Of a DNA stretch of 64,000 nt, positions 1 through 8,427 are shown piece after piece. Within the stretch, counting starts at the first letter, position 1; every line of letters begins with the position of its first letter. The position numbers and the translations under genes are program-made. The notes below the pieces were generated by a model. The model did no database searches. It was not told the origin of the DNA and saw only the letters and a list, made by a program, of their open reading frames with translations. Source of the stretch: Apilactobacillus zhangqiuensis (lineage in GTDB: Bacteria; Bacillota; Bacilli; Lactobacillales; Lactobacillaceae); assembly GCF_019656215.1 (NCBI RefSeq), contig NZ_BPLK01000001.1:186001-250000 (forward strand), written 5' to 3'.

Positions 1-1743
1 TTAATTAAGGCTAATACGGATTTAGTAGTAAAGGCTGTTAATTTTACATTTCAAAATTTTGGGGCAAATCTAAACAAAGAAGACATATTTATGGACTCAA
101 AAAGATGTATTGAAGACATAAAAGAGTGTTTCGATAAGGATAGTTCTAATTTTATTGAATTTGTTATTAAGCTATGTGATAAATTATTGGATAAAGAAAG
201 AACTGATATTACTTTTAACGGAAAAAATACTATTTGCCTTAGAAATTGGTCCTTGCCATGTGATGAAAGATCTACTAATTTTATTTCTTTAGTATTTAGC
301 TTATTGGTAAAAGTTCCTAATTGCCCAGAAATTGATTCATTCATAGTAAAAAAGTTTAGAAACAACTTAAATGTTAAAGACACTATTAGTGAACGAATTA
401 TTTTGGAATCCTTGAAAATGTGTAATTTAAATAGTGATTATAAAAAATTGATGAGTGTTGATTACTTTTTTGCACATAATGACGGGCATTGTTCTCCTAC
501 CCAAATTAATGAATTTGATAATTTTCAATTAGGTTATGCACTTTTGAGTGACTATTTGCAAGACAGCATTGAAAACGTTGTTTATGATAAATTGAAAATA
601 GATGCTCTTCCTGGATATTTAATGAAATACGATTCATACAGTGAGATTCTAAAAAATAGTAATTTTATATGTAATATAAATAGATTAATTGATTTGTTTG
701 ATGATAGAGAAAAGAAACTGTTTATATCTGAAATTATGAAAAATGATATTAATAATTATAACTTTTACTTTGTAAACATCTTGGCATGTGAATATGGTAG
801 TAAAAATTTCGTGAAAGACTTTTCGGATGAATTGCTTAAGCATCCTGTCTATTATTATAATGTTATTTGTTCCAACGGAATAATTGAAAATGGCTTTTCT
901 GACGACATAAAAGATGTAATCCATTGTATGAATGATGAACAAATGAAATTTGTAAGGCTAAATATATTTATTAATCGTGTACAAGAAAATATTTCAGTTA
1001 TTCAAGAAATTATTAGTAAAAGTCTAAAGGTTGATGCATACGAGATAATATATGACTTAGATGTTGACTTGTTTAAAAATATTTTTAAGTATATTTCTAA
1101 CAAAAGTGAACTAATTGATATTTGCATAAAATGTTTGACAAAGACTTTATGTGGACTTGAATACGGTATTGCTAAATCTCTTATGGATAGTGAATATTTT
1201 ATAAGTGCATTATTAGAAAGAACATATCACGATGATTTACTTATCAATTATTTTAATTATGATAGTAATCTTCTAATCAATCTATGGGATAGTGAATACT
1301 TTAAAGGATATTTATCTAAATTTTTAGATTTGGATTCCAATTATTTTCAATCTCATCTGTTTTTTTGGAACTCTTTTTTTGGTTCTATAAATGGCAAGAG
1401 TAAAGATTGGCTAATCAAAAATTTGCATAGAAGTAATGATATTTGTTGTATTAAAAATATAATGAATGTAGTTAACTATCATTTTAGTTATGAGGAGTCT
1501 ATTCCTTTTTTTGAAATAATTAAGGATAAGAAAATTTCGTTGGAAGAAATTTATCCGCTTCATAGAGAATTTGGATGGTCGGGATCACTTATACCAGTAT
1601 TGGAGAAACAAAAGAAATTCATTGTTAAACTTCAAGATGTTTTCTATGGAGATCCTGATAATTATGTATATCTAAACAAAATTCATAAGAATCTCGAAGA
1701 TAGAATACATCAAGAAGAAATTAAAGATTATGTTGATAAATAA
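1..1743 (+). CDS. C-terminal part of a large helical protein, function unknown (5' end outside window)
   Basis: The frame is open from the first base of the window to a TAA at 1741. The ATG at 91 has no ribosome binding site and the frame upstream of it reads as ordinary protein, so this is most likely the 3' part of a longer gene. About 580 residues are visible, rich in Lys, Asn, Ile and Asp, with no signal peptide or membrane segment, and they look mostly alpha-helical. The last 70 residues contain a REFGWSGSLIPVLEKQ segment (around residue 496 counted from the ATG) followed by a charged helix. I recall similar Trp-Ser-Gly-Ser-x-x-Pro tails at the C-termini of large bacterial NTPases, some linked to phage defence, but no NTPase motif lies in this part. 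Base composition is clearly more AT-rich than in the pur operon, suggesting acquisition by transfer. A terminator follows. Confidence 0.6.
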   Translation, partial: LIKANTDLVVKAVNFTFQNFGANLNKEDIFMDSKRCIEDIKECFDKDSSNFIEFVIKLCDKLLDKERTDITFNGKNTICLRNWSLPCDERSTNFISLVFSLLVKVPNCPEIDSFIVKKFRNNLNVKDTISERIILESLKMCNLNSDYKKLMSVDYFFAHNDGHCSPTQINEFDNFQLGYALLSDYLQDSIENVVYDKLKIDALPGYLMKYDSYSEILKNSNFICNINRLIDLFDDREKKLFISEIMKNDINNYNFYFVNILACEYGSKNFVKDFSDELLKHPVYYYNVICSNGIIENGFSDDIKDVIHCMNDEQMKFVRLNIFINRVQENISVIQEIISKSLKVDAYEIIYDLDVDLFKNIFKYISNKSELIDICIKCLTKTLCGLEYGIAKSLMDSEYFISALLERTYHDDLLINYFNYDSNLLINLWDSEYFKGYLSKFLDLDSNYFQSHLFFWNSFFGSINGKSKDWLIKNLHRSNDICCIKNIMNVVNYHFSYEESIPFFEIIKDKKISLEEIYPLHREFGWSGSLIPVLEKQKKFIVKLQDVFYGDPDNYVYLNKIHKNLEDRIHQEEIKDYVDK

Positions 1744-1750
1744 GATACGC

Positions 1751-1780
1751 AAAAAGACGCCAGAAATTGGCGTCTTTTTT
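1751..1780 (+). terminator. Rho-independent terminator after the first CDS
   Basis: The stem AAGACGCC/GGCGTCTT with a 7-nt loop is followed by a T-run, seven bases after the stop codon. Confidence 0.85.
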
Positions 1781-1890
1781 ATTTGAAATAATTACTTTTT
1801 TTGATTCTATGTAATATATAGTTTACATATGGAATATATATATTACCTAAATTGATATAAAAAACACATGATAATCAGAGGAGTAATATT

Positions 1891-2091
1891 TTGGAAAATC
1901 GTGTTAGAGAAATACGCACAAAAGAGAATGTGCAGCAAAAGGATTTGGCTAAGTCTGTTGGTATCTCCCGTCAAACTTTAAGTTTGATTGAAAAGGGCGA
2001 ATATAATCCGAGCTTGAAACTATGTTTCAACATTGCCAAAGCGCTAAAAACAGATTTAAATACTTTATTTTGGAATGAAGGAGTGGAATAA
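1891..2091 (+). CDS. XRE-family helix-turn-helix regulator, 66 aa
   Basis: This compact single-domain DNA-binding protein of the Cro/CI (XRE) type covers nearly the whole domain: REIRTKENVQQKDLAKSVGI, then SRQTLSLIEKGEYNP as the turn and recognition helix, then NIAKALKTDLNTLF. It starts at a TTG seven bases after the GAGGAG at 1878-1883; no ATG fits. Its stop is followed after three bases by the GTG of a DUF3278 gene, so the regulator and the two membrane proteins form one transcript. Short XRE proteins of this type are usually paired with a membrane protein, which suggests that this one controls its own operon. Confidence 0.88.
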   Translation: MENRVREIRTKENVQQKDLAKSVGISRQTLSLIEKGEYNPSLKLCFNIAKALKTDLNTLFWNEGVE

Positions 2092-2094
2092 TCG

Positions 2095-2592
2095 GTGAAA
2101 GAATCTTTGTTTATAAAACTAGTTAAATATTTTTATGGAATTAGCAAACCGTTTGATGAGTTTGCCAGGGACGTCATTAACGACGCTAGAAATAAAATCG
2201 CTTTTTGGTTAATGATATACATAGTTGTTTCTGCATATGCATTGATGCTACTAACAAATTGGTACAATCATATGAATGTAATAAATGGTGTAATTTTTGC
2301 TGATCTCATTGTATTTATGATTGCGAACGCGTATATGGGTAGAGTCATTAGCAAAAATAAATTGGAACGTTATGAATTTGATAGTGAAGAAGAACGAAAG
2401 TTTTATGGTAAGAGATTTATTATCAGCAGATTTTTCACGTGGAAAATTGAAGTGGCAATTCTTTTTTATCCTATTTCGGTTTGGCTTAGACATATGGGAA
2501 TGTCCGAAAGTATTTTGCCATCCTTTATTGGTTGCTTTATTGGTGCGTTGGTGGCAATTTATATGCAGTATTGTAATTGTTTTAAAAAATGA
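2095..2592 (+). CDS. DUF3278-like membrane protein, copy 1
   Basis: This 165-aa protein starts at a GTG behind GGAGTGG at the end of the XRE gene. It opens with KLVKYFYGISKPFDEFARDVINDARNK, then has two hydrophobic segments (about residues 38-54 and 61-80), a charged stretch rich in Glu and Arg, and two further hydrophobic segments (about 112-130 and 140-160). This four-helix layout and the KxFDEF opening match the DUF3278 proteins of lactobacilli that sit next to small XRE regulators. No biochemical function is known to me. The next gene is a paralogue with the same opening, so the pair probably arose by tandem duplication. Confidence 0.7.
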   Translation: MKESLFIKLVKYFYGISKPFDEFARDVINDARNKIAFWLMIYIVVSAYALMLLTNWYNHMNVINGVIFADLIVFMIANAYMGRVISKNKLERYEFDSEEERKFYGKRFIISRFFTWKIEVAILFYPISVWLRHMGMSESILPSFIGCFIGALVAIYMQYCNCFKK

Positions 2593-2604
2593 GGTGAATG
2601 AAAT

Positions 2605-3084
2605 ATGAAGGAATCGTTTTTCACTAAGATGATTAAATTTGTTTACGGTATTAATAAGCCGTTTGATGAATTTACCAATAAGGTAATTTCTGAGGCATCA
2701 AACAAAGTTGCATTCGGGCTTATTATCTTTCTTTTTGTTTCGTCTGTCGTATCGACTGTAATAGGAAAATTCTACGATAATTCCAATGTCGCGATTGGTT
2801 TAATCTTTGCAGACTTAATGGCTGTTTTAATTGCGTTAATGTATATAAATGTCGTTGTGAAACGCTATGGATTAGATGAATATGATTATAGTAACGACAG
2901 TGAACGAAAAAGAGCTATCAGAAGCTATTTGATCCAAAATACTGTTACATTAGTATTTTTAATGATGTTTATTGTTTGTTTAAACTTAGTTTTGGGTGGC
3001 GACTTCGGCGTTATTTTCTTTACTGTATATGCAGTATTATATATTTTCTCAATATATTTAGGCTACCGTCGTAAATTTAAATAA
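2605..3084 (+). CDS. DUF3278-like membrane protein, copy 2
   Basis: This 159-aa paralogue of the preceding protein shares the N-terminal KxVYGINKPFDEF segment, two transmembrane helices, a charged middle with DEYDYSNDSERKR, and two C-terminal helices. Identity is concentrated in the first 35 residues and around the second helix (IGLIFADL against NGVIFADL). Its ribosome binding site GAGGTG overlaps the stop codon of copy 1, so the two are translated in tandem. The operon ends at the hairpin just downstream. Function is unknown; a role in envelope stress or in sensing with the XRE protein is only inference. Confidence 0.7.
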   Translation: MKESFFTKMIKFVYGINKPFDEFTNKVISEASNKVAFGLIIFLFVSSVVSTVIGKFYDNSNVAIGLIFADLMAVLIALMYINVVVKRYGLDEYDYSNDSERKRAIRSYLIQNTVTLVFLMMFIVCLNLVLGGDFGVIFFTVYAVLYIFSIYLGYRRKFK

Positions 3085-3085
3085 T

Positions 3086-3120
3086 AAAAAAAGCTTAGAG
3101 TTAATGCTCTAAGCTTTTTT
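3086..3120. terminator. Bidirectional terminator between the DUF3278 operon and the yczE-like gene
   Basis: The stem AAGCTTAGAG/CTCTAAGCTT is flanked by an A-run on the left and a T-run on the right, so it serves both convergent units. It overlaps the last codons of the minus-strand gene. Confidence 0.85.
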
Positions 3121-3744
3121 AGCCTTATCCACAATGTAATTAAATAGGTTAATCAATTGACCAACGAATAGGACTGCTAAAACAGTTCCAATCCCAATTG
3201 AAGTAATATGATGTAGGAATACTAATCCTAAAATGATTGTGATGACGATCATTGATGCATCGAAACAAAACTTCATTTGGCCAAAAGGTTTATGTAGTTT
3301 TTCACTGATGACGTTAACGAAACCATCTGCTGGAATTAACACGAATGCGGCCTTTACCATCATAAAGATACCTAGTGCAGTACACAAAATGGCTAATAAT
3401 GTGACCGGAATTCTTTCAGCGTATCCGTTTAATGGGATGCGTTTCAATCCGACGGTTAAACCGTAGAAATCGACCAACCAGCCGAATACAAATGCTAGTA
3501 CTAATTGTAAGACGATTTTTAATTCAAATCTTCTGACGATGATTAGTTGGATTAATACCAAGACGATGAAAAACATGGTAGTGGCATGACCCAATGTGGT
3601 ATGAATCATAAATGACAATGTTTGTGGAATAGAGACTAATGAACTTACACCGAGTTTTCCGCAAGCAAATAGTGTTGTACCAAGGGCTAAAACATTCAGT
3701 CCAATTATGTACAAGATGATTCTAAATAACATTTTTGCTTTCAA
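3109..3744 (-). CDS. YczE/YyaS/YitT-like integral membrane protein
   Basis: This polytopic protein of about 211 residues has five to six hydrophobic segments. The opening LFRIILYIIGLNVLALGTTL is followed by FACGKLGVSSLVSIPQTLS, the typical N-terminal block of the YczE family (also DUF6198). A later KAAFVLIPADGFVNVISEK block is also family-like. The molecular role is undefined. Start choice: the Shine-Dalgarno AGGAG directly abuts the ATG at 3753, which is too close. A TTG at 3744, nine bases from AGGAG, is better placed and removes three residues. The gene is monocistronic, with its own promoter region next to the divergent GH70-like gene. Confidence 0.75.
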   Translation of the reverse strand: MKAKMLFRIILYIIGLNVLALGTTLFACGKLGVSSLVSIPQTLSFMIHTTLGHATTMFFIVLVLIQLIIVRRFELKIVLQLVLAFVFGWLVDFYGLTVGLKRIPLNGYAERIPVTLLAILCTALGIFMMVKAAFVLIPADGFVNVISEKLHKPFGQMKFCFDASMIVITIILGLVFLHHITSIGIGTVLAVLFVGQLINLFNYIVDKAKKA

Positions 3745-3865
3745 TATAAGCATCTCCTAAAATAAAACAATATTAACTAATATTTCATGAATGGAATGTA
3801 TAGGCAAGAGAAACGCTCTTTTGTGGTAAAATTAACATCATAATATGAAACTAGGAGTGCTGATA

Positions 3866-4513
3866 ATGAAAAAAGGACAGCTGGGTTTCTTACGTAAAAA
3901 ATTACTACTGTCGATTGCAACATGTGCAGTTGTAGTAGCGACTTTATTTGGAATTGGATTAATTCTATCTATCTCTAATTCCAAGGCGGAAACTTCGGGA
4001 ATTGTAAAACCAGCGTATAATCCTAACAACGAATATGCTGCTAAAAATGCGTTTTACAAGATTGATAAACGAAACATCTCCACTGTCGATGGATATTTAA
4101 CGTTTAACACTTGGTATCGTCCAAAGATGATTCTAAGAAACGGTCAGAAGTGGGAAAAATCCACTGAACATGATCGTCGACCAATCTTGATGGCATGGTG
4201 GCCAAGTAAACGTTTAGAAACCCAATACATCAATTTTATGAACGAATATTTTGATTATGGTGATGATACATACGATATCACTAGTTCACAAACTGATTTA
4301 AATGCTGCGACTCAGGTTATTCAAAAAGAAATTGAAATGCGTATTACCCAAACTAAGACTACTAAATGGTTAAAAGCAATTATTCAAGAATTTATTCAAG
4401 ATCAATCTCAATACAGTTTGGTAAATCGTGATGAAAAGAATAACAAACTAGTCGATGGGCAACATAAACATTTTAAAATTAGTGATGTTAAACGATTAAA
4501 TAAAATATTTTAG
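3866..4513 (+). CDS. Membrane-anchored GH70 glucansucrase-like N-terminal fragment (probable remnant)
   Basis: This 215-aa protein has a basic N-terminus and one hydrophobic segment (about residues 10-33, signal peptide or anchor). Residues 60-180 closely resemble the segment before the catalytic core of GH70 glucansucrases: VDGYLTFNTWYRPKMILRNG, then RRPILMAWWPSKRLETQYI, then a run resembling 'DLNAATQVIQKEIEMRI' and 'TKWLKAIIQEFIQ'. In the enzymes this is followed by several hundred residues with the Asp/Glu/Asp catalytic centre. Here the frame ends after a short charged tail and a terminator follows at once. No sucrose-cleaving activity is expected. Start: AGGAG at 3853-3857 selects the ATG at 3866 rather than 3845. 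It may be decay of a full gene or a reused stand-alone domain. Confidence 0.72.
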   Translation: MKKGQLGFLRKKLLLSIATCAVVVATLFGIGLILSISNSKAETSGIVKPAYNPNNEYAAKNAFYKIDKRNISTVDGYLTFNTWYRPKMILRNGQKWEKSTEHDRRPILMAWWPSKRLETQYINFMNEYFDYGDDTYDITSSQTDLNAATQVIQKEIEMRITQTKTTKWLKAIIQEFIQDQSQYSLVNRDEKNNKLVDGQHKHFKISDVKRLNKIF

Positions 4514-4547
4514 AAAAGGGCCGCGAAATTATTCCGCGGCCTTTTTT
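4514..4547 (+). terminator. Terminator after the GH70-like fragment
   Basis: A GC-rich stem GGCCGCG/CGCGGCC with a 9-nt loop is followed by TTTTTT, directly after the stop codon. Confidence 0.88.
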
Positions 4548-4676
4548 AATGTCGAAAATTATTAACATGTGCATAAAATGGTTTTAACCACTACAATATA
4601 TTTGTAGCATTTTACAATTAGATAGCGTACAATTAAAAACTAATGATAAAACGATGATAAAGAAGGAGTGTTATTG

Positions 4677-7199
4677 ATGGCTGAATTAGTTAGATTATTT
4701 AATCGATTTCAACCAGATCACTACGACATCTATTTAGATGTTAGTCGTAGTGAAAAGAAATTTAGTGGTAAAACCACAATTTACGGTAATGCAAGTGAAG
4801 CAGAAATCGGCATTCACGAAAAAGACTTTGATGTTACCAGCGTTTCAGTAGACGGAACTCCCGTTGACTTTAACGTTGATAATGGCAATGAAGTAATTAA
4901 TGTATCTTTAGGCAAGACCGGTGAAGTGGCCGTAACTATTGAATACTCTGCCAAGTTAACTGATACCATGATGGGAATTTACCCTTCATACTACCAAGTT
5001 AATGGTGAACAAAAACAATTAGTAGGAACTCAATTTGAAACCAATTTTGCTAGACAAGCGTTCCCATGTATTGATGAACCAGAAGCTAAGGCTAAGTTCA
5101 AATTAGCCCTTAAGTTTGATGAACAACCTGGTGAAACTGCTTTAGCAAATATGCCGGAAGTTAAAGTCGAAAATGGTGTTCACTATTTCGATGAAACTGT
5201 CAAAATGTCTACTTATCTAGTTGCGTTTGCCTTTGGTGACATGCAAAGTAAGATGACTGAAACTAAGAGTGGTGTAAAAGTCGGTGTCTTCGGTACCAAA
5301 GCCCACGATGCCAAGGAATTAGATTTTGCCTTAGATATCGCTAAGCGTTCAATCGAATTCTTCGAAGATTTTTACCAAACTCCATACCCACTTCCACATT
5401 CATGGCAATTAGCATTACCTGATTTCTCAGCAGGTGCGATGGAAAACTGGGGACTAGTAACTTATCGTGAAGCATACCTATTACTAGATCCTGACAACAC
5501 TTCATTTGAAGTAAAACAACGTGTTGCTACAGTGATTGCCCATGAACTAGCTCACCAATGGTTCGGTGACTTAGTAACTATGAGATGGTGGGATGACCTA
5601 TGGTTGAACGAAAGTTTTGCCAACATGATGGAATACGTTGCGATTGATGCAATCGAACCTTCATGGAACATTTGGGAAGTATTCCAAACTACTGATGTTC
5701 CCGCAGCTTTAAAACGTGATGCCGTTGACGGTGTTCAATCAGTTCACGTTGATGTTCATCACCCAGCCGAAATTGATGCATTATTTGATGCAGCGATTGT
5801 ATACGCTAAGGGTGCCAGAATGTTAGTAATGGTTCGTGCCTTAATCGGAGACGATGCATTACGTGAAGGGCTAAAGAACTACTTTGCTGCTCACAAGTAT
5901 GGTAACGCTGCTGGTGCTGACTTATGGGATGCACTTGGCAAGGCTGCCGGTATGAATCTAGGCAAGATTATGGAATCATGGCTAGAACAACCAGGTTACC
6001 CGGTTGTGCACGCATACGTTGAAGACAACCGTTTGAAGTTAGCTCAAAAGCAATTCTTCACCGGTGAAGGTAAGGATGAAGGCCGTCGTTGGCAAATTCC
6101 TTTAAACGCTAACTACGATCAAGCTCCTGATATCTTCAGTGAAGAAACTGTCGATTTAGGTGACTACCAAGAATTACGTAAACTAAATGGCAAACCATTT
6201 AGAGCAAATGTTGGTAACAACTCACACTTTATCGTTAAATACGATGACACATTACAAGAAGACATCTTAAACGATGCAGATAACCTATCTCCAATCGATA
6301 AGATGCAACTACTACAAGATCTTCGTTTACTAGCCGAAGCAAAACAAGTATTATACGCTGAAGTTGTTCCGGTCTTAAAACAATTTGCTGATAGCGAATC
6401 TAATGTGATTAACGACTCCGTTTACACACTAGCCAACAACTTGAAGAAGTTCGTTGAACCAGGAACTGAAGACGAAGATAACTTGAAGAAGCTATACAGA
6501 CAACTAAGTGATAAACAACTAGAACGTCTAGGTCTAGTCAGTGTCGATGGTGAAAGCAACAACGATAAGTTGACTCGTCCATATATCTTGGGTGCTGCAT
6601 TATACGATGACAACAAGGATTTTGCCGAAGCTGCTCACGCAATCTTCCAAGATCACCACGAAAACTTGTTATCATTACCTGCTGATACTCGAGTTTACAT
6701 CTTAGCTAATGAAATGAAGAACTACTCGAATGCTGAAGAATTCGATGCATTAGTTGAAGAATACAAGCAATCAACTGACCCAAGTTACAAGTCAGATATC
6801 TGCGCTGCGGTAACCTTAACCAAGGATGCTAAGTTGCTAGGTAAATTAGTTGCTAACTTTGAAGATAGTAGCGTTGTAAAACCTCAAGACTTACGTGCTT
6901 GGTTCGCTGGAGTATTAAGGAACCCAGCTGGTCAACAATTTGCATGGGACTGGATTCGAAATGAATGGCAATGGCTAGAAGATACTGTCGGTGGTGACAT
7001 GGAATTCGCTACATTTATTACAGTAATTGCAAATATCTTCCATACTAGAACTCGTCTAGATGAATTCAAAGCATTCTTTGAACCAAAACTAGACACTCCA
7101 GGTTTAACTCGTGAAATTAAGATGGATACTAGTGCAATCACAAGTACCGTTGAATTGGTTGAATCAGAGAAAGACGCTGTTAGAGAAGCAATCAAATGA
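4677..7199 (+). CDS. pepN: Aminopeptidase N (M1 family lysyl/neutral aminopeptidase)
   Basis: This cytosolic zinc metallopeptidase removes N-terminal residues from peptides imported by lactic acid bacteria. At 840 aa it has the usual length of lactobacillar PepN. Visible motifs are the exopeptidase motif GAMEN (about residues 253-257), HELAH (zinc ligands H289 and H293, catalytic E290) and the third ligand E312 in NESFAN, giving the M1 spacing HExxH-x18-E. The C-terminal half is the helical ERAP1_C-like domain. AGGAG at 4664-4668 favours the ATG at 4677 over the upstream GTG at 4668. It is a single-gene unit with a terminator. Codon use is the well-adapted type seen in the pur genes, as expected for a core enzyme. 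Confidence 0.97.
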   Translation: MAELVRLFNRFQPDHYDIYLDVSRSEKKFSGKTTIYGNASEAEIGIHEKDFDVTSVSVDGTPVDFNVDNGNEVINVSLGKTGEVAVTIEYSAKLTDTMMGIYPSYYQVNGEQKQLVGTQFETNFARQAFPCIDEPEAKAKFKLALKFDEQPGETALANMPEVKVENGVHYFDETVKMSTYLVAFAFGDMQSKMTETKSGVKVGVFGTKAHDAKELDFALDIAKRSIEFFEDFYQTPYPLPHSWQLALPDFSAGAMENWGLVTYREAYLLLDPDNTSFEVKQRVATVIAHELAHQWFGDLVTMRWWDDLWLNESFANMMEYVAIDAIEPSWNIWEVFQTTDVPAALKRDAVDGVQSVHVDVHHPAEIDALFDAAIVYAKGARMLVMVRALIGDDALREGLKNYFAAHKYGNAAGADLWDALGKAAGMNLGKIMESWLEQPGYPVVHAYVEDNRLKLAQKQFFTGEGKDEGRRWQIPLNANYDQAPDIFSEETVDLGDYQELRKLNGKPFRANVGNNSHFIVKYDDTLQEDILNDADNLSPIDKMQLLQDLRLLAEAKQVLYAEVVPVLKQFADSESNVINDSVYTLANNLKKFVEPGTEDEDNLKKLYRQLSDKQLERLGLVSVDGESNNDKLTRPYILGAALYDDNKDFAEAAHAIFQDHHENLLSLPADTRVYILANEMKNYSNAEEFDALVEEYKQSTDPSYKSDICAAVTLTKDAKLLGKLVANFEDSSVVKPQDLRAWFAGVLRNPAGQQFAWDWIRNEWQWLEDTVGGDMEFATFITVIANIFHTRTRLDEFKAFFEPKLDTPGLTREIKMDTSAITSTVELVESEKDAVREAIK

Positions 7200-7204
7200 T
7201 AAAG

Positions 7205-7235
7205 AAAAGGCACCTAATCATTAGGTGCCTTTTTT
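7205..7235 (+). terminator. Terminator after pepN
   Basis: The stem AAGGCACCTAA/TTAGGTGCCTT with a 3-nt loop is followed by a T-run. Confidence 0.9.
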
Positions 7236-7331
7236 AATATTCATAATATAAATGTAATAATTTGTAAACTAAAATCTCGCCAAAACGTTGTAATATATAG
7301 CTATTGATTTCGTTAAGGGGGATAAAGTTAA

Positions 7332-8267
7332 ATGAGAAAAATCAAAAACATGACGGTAGCTTTTCTTGCTATCTTTATGCTTGGATCATCATTTGTTACT
7401 GTGAGTGCAAGTGCCGATGCCAACAGTAATTACACTAAATCAATGGCTAAGTACAACAAGACAAGTGCTGCGACTTACGCCATGAACATGGATACCAACC
7501 AGGTATACTACCAAAAAAATGCCACATCCAAACGTGCCGTTGCTTCGACCGCTAAGATTATGACATTATACTTAGCGATTCAAAAGGCACAAACTACCAA
7601 GAATGGTTGGAAACAAAAGATTAAAATTTCACCTAGTTTGGCTAAGATGAGTAGGCATCAATCCTTAGGAAGCTATGTATTAAAGGCTAACAAAAAATAC
7701 ACCGTAAGAAACCTATACAAAGCTTCACTAATCGCATCATCTAACAGTGCCACAATTGCACTGGGCCAATGGGTATCAGGAACTAACAACAAGTTTATTA
7801 AGAAGATGAATAACCAAGTAAAAGCATGGGGAATTGCCTCACAAGCTCATTTTGTTTCTTCATCTGGTCTAGAAAACTCTGATTTACATCCATATTATGT
7901 TCGATATGGTTCACGTTACGATTACAACCGAGTATCTGCTAAAGCGTTAGCAGTGATTGCTGCACACTTATTGAAGCTATACCCAGCGATTGTAAATGAT
8001 GCCAAACAATATCGTTACCACCAAAATGGCCAAACACTTAAGAATACCAATGAACTATTGGCTGGTGGATTAAGATATGATGCCTCATTGCACGTCGATG
8101 GTTTAAAGACTGGATACACTCCATTGGCGGGCAACTGTCTGGTAAGTACTAGTCAATTACCAAACAAAAACCGCGTGATTATCGTTTCGCTACATGATAG
8201 ATATAACGCGTACGATCAATCAAGAATGTACAAAATGATTTATAAGACATTTCCTGAATTTAAATAG
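7332..8267 (+). CDS. Secreted D-alanyl-D-alanine carboxypeptidase (class A LMW PBP)
   Basis: It trims the terminal D-Ala of peptidoglycan stem peptides outside the membrane. A signal peptide covers about residues 1-28, ending VSASA. The penicillin-binding motifs are S72-T-A-K75 (SxxK nucleophile), SSNSA (SxN, about residue 138) and KTG in DGLKTGYTP (about residue 258). At 311 aa it is short: it lacks the C-terminal PBP5 beta domain and amphipathic anchor of classical DacA, so it may be released or held by the uncleaved signal. It is transcribed alone, with AAGGGGG ten bases before the ATG and a terminator after the stop. The dacA symbol is withheld because several paralogues of this shape exist in lactobacilli. 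Confidence 0.9.
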   Translation: MRKIKNMTVAFLAIFMLGSSFVTVSASADANSNYTKSMAKYNKTSAATYAMNMDTNQVYYQKNATSKRAVASTAKIMTLYLAIQKAQTTKNGWKQKIKISPSLAKMSRHQSLGSYVLKANKKYTVRNLYKASLIASSNSATIALGQWVSGTNNKFIKKMNNQVKAWGIASQAHFVSSSGLENSDLHPYYVRYGSRYDYNRVSAKALAVIAAHLLKLYPAIVNDAKQYRYHQNGQTLKNTNELLAGGLRYDASLHVDGLKTGYTPLAGNCLVSTSQLPNKNRVIIVSLHDRYNAYDQSRMYKMIYKTFPEFK

Positions 8268-8302
8268 AAAAAAGACCAACTTAACTAGGTTGGTCTTTTT
8301 TT
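8268..8302 (+). terminator. Terminator after the D,D-carboxypeptidase gene
   Basis: The stem AAAGACCAAC/GTTGGTCTTT (with paired A/T flanks) is followed by a T-run. Confidence 0.85.
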
Positions 8303-8306
8303 ATGC

Positions 8307-8394
8307 TAACATTCGATTTTTTACGAACTATAATATATTATTTTAGAATATCGTTCGCTTTTTAGTTGACGAATGTTAAATCGATTGTTATGAT
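8307..8394 (+). promoter_or_regulatory. pur operon promoter with two inverted PurBox-like sites
   Basis: The promoter is TTGACG (8366-8371), 17 bases, TATGAT (8389-8394). Upstream are two PurR-type boxes, each matching 11 of 13 positions of the AWWWCCGAACWWT consensus known from Bacillus/Lactococcus PurR: TTTTACGAACTAT at 8319-8331 and, inverted, ATCGTTCGCTTTT at 8350-8362. They are enclosed by a perfect 9-bp inverted repeat, TAACATTCG (8307-8315) and CGAATGTTA (8370-8378), the right arm touching the -35. Only about 30 bases separate the -10 from the purE start, so there is no room for a purine riboswitch and control must act at the DNA. Confidence 0.8.
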
Positions 8395-8427
8395 GAATTT
8401 AACCATTTAGAGGGGAGACTTTAAAAA

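Noticed and set aside
2321-2608. Second plus-strand frame across the DUF3278 genes
   Set aside because: It is a shadow frame overlapping both real genes with no binding site or family similarity.
4592-4608. CTACAA/TTGTAG inverted repeat upstream of pepN
   Set aside because: Only six base pairs in AT-rich DNA, with no regulator nearby and no second copy; not enough to claim an operator.
8395-8427. Purine riboswitch in the pur operon leader
   Set aside because: The -10 lies about 33 bases before the purE start; an aptamer of about 70 bases with a terminator cannot fit.
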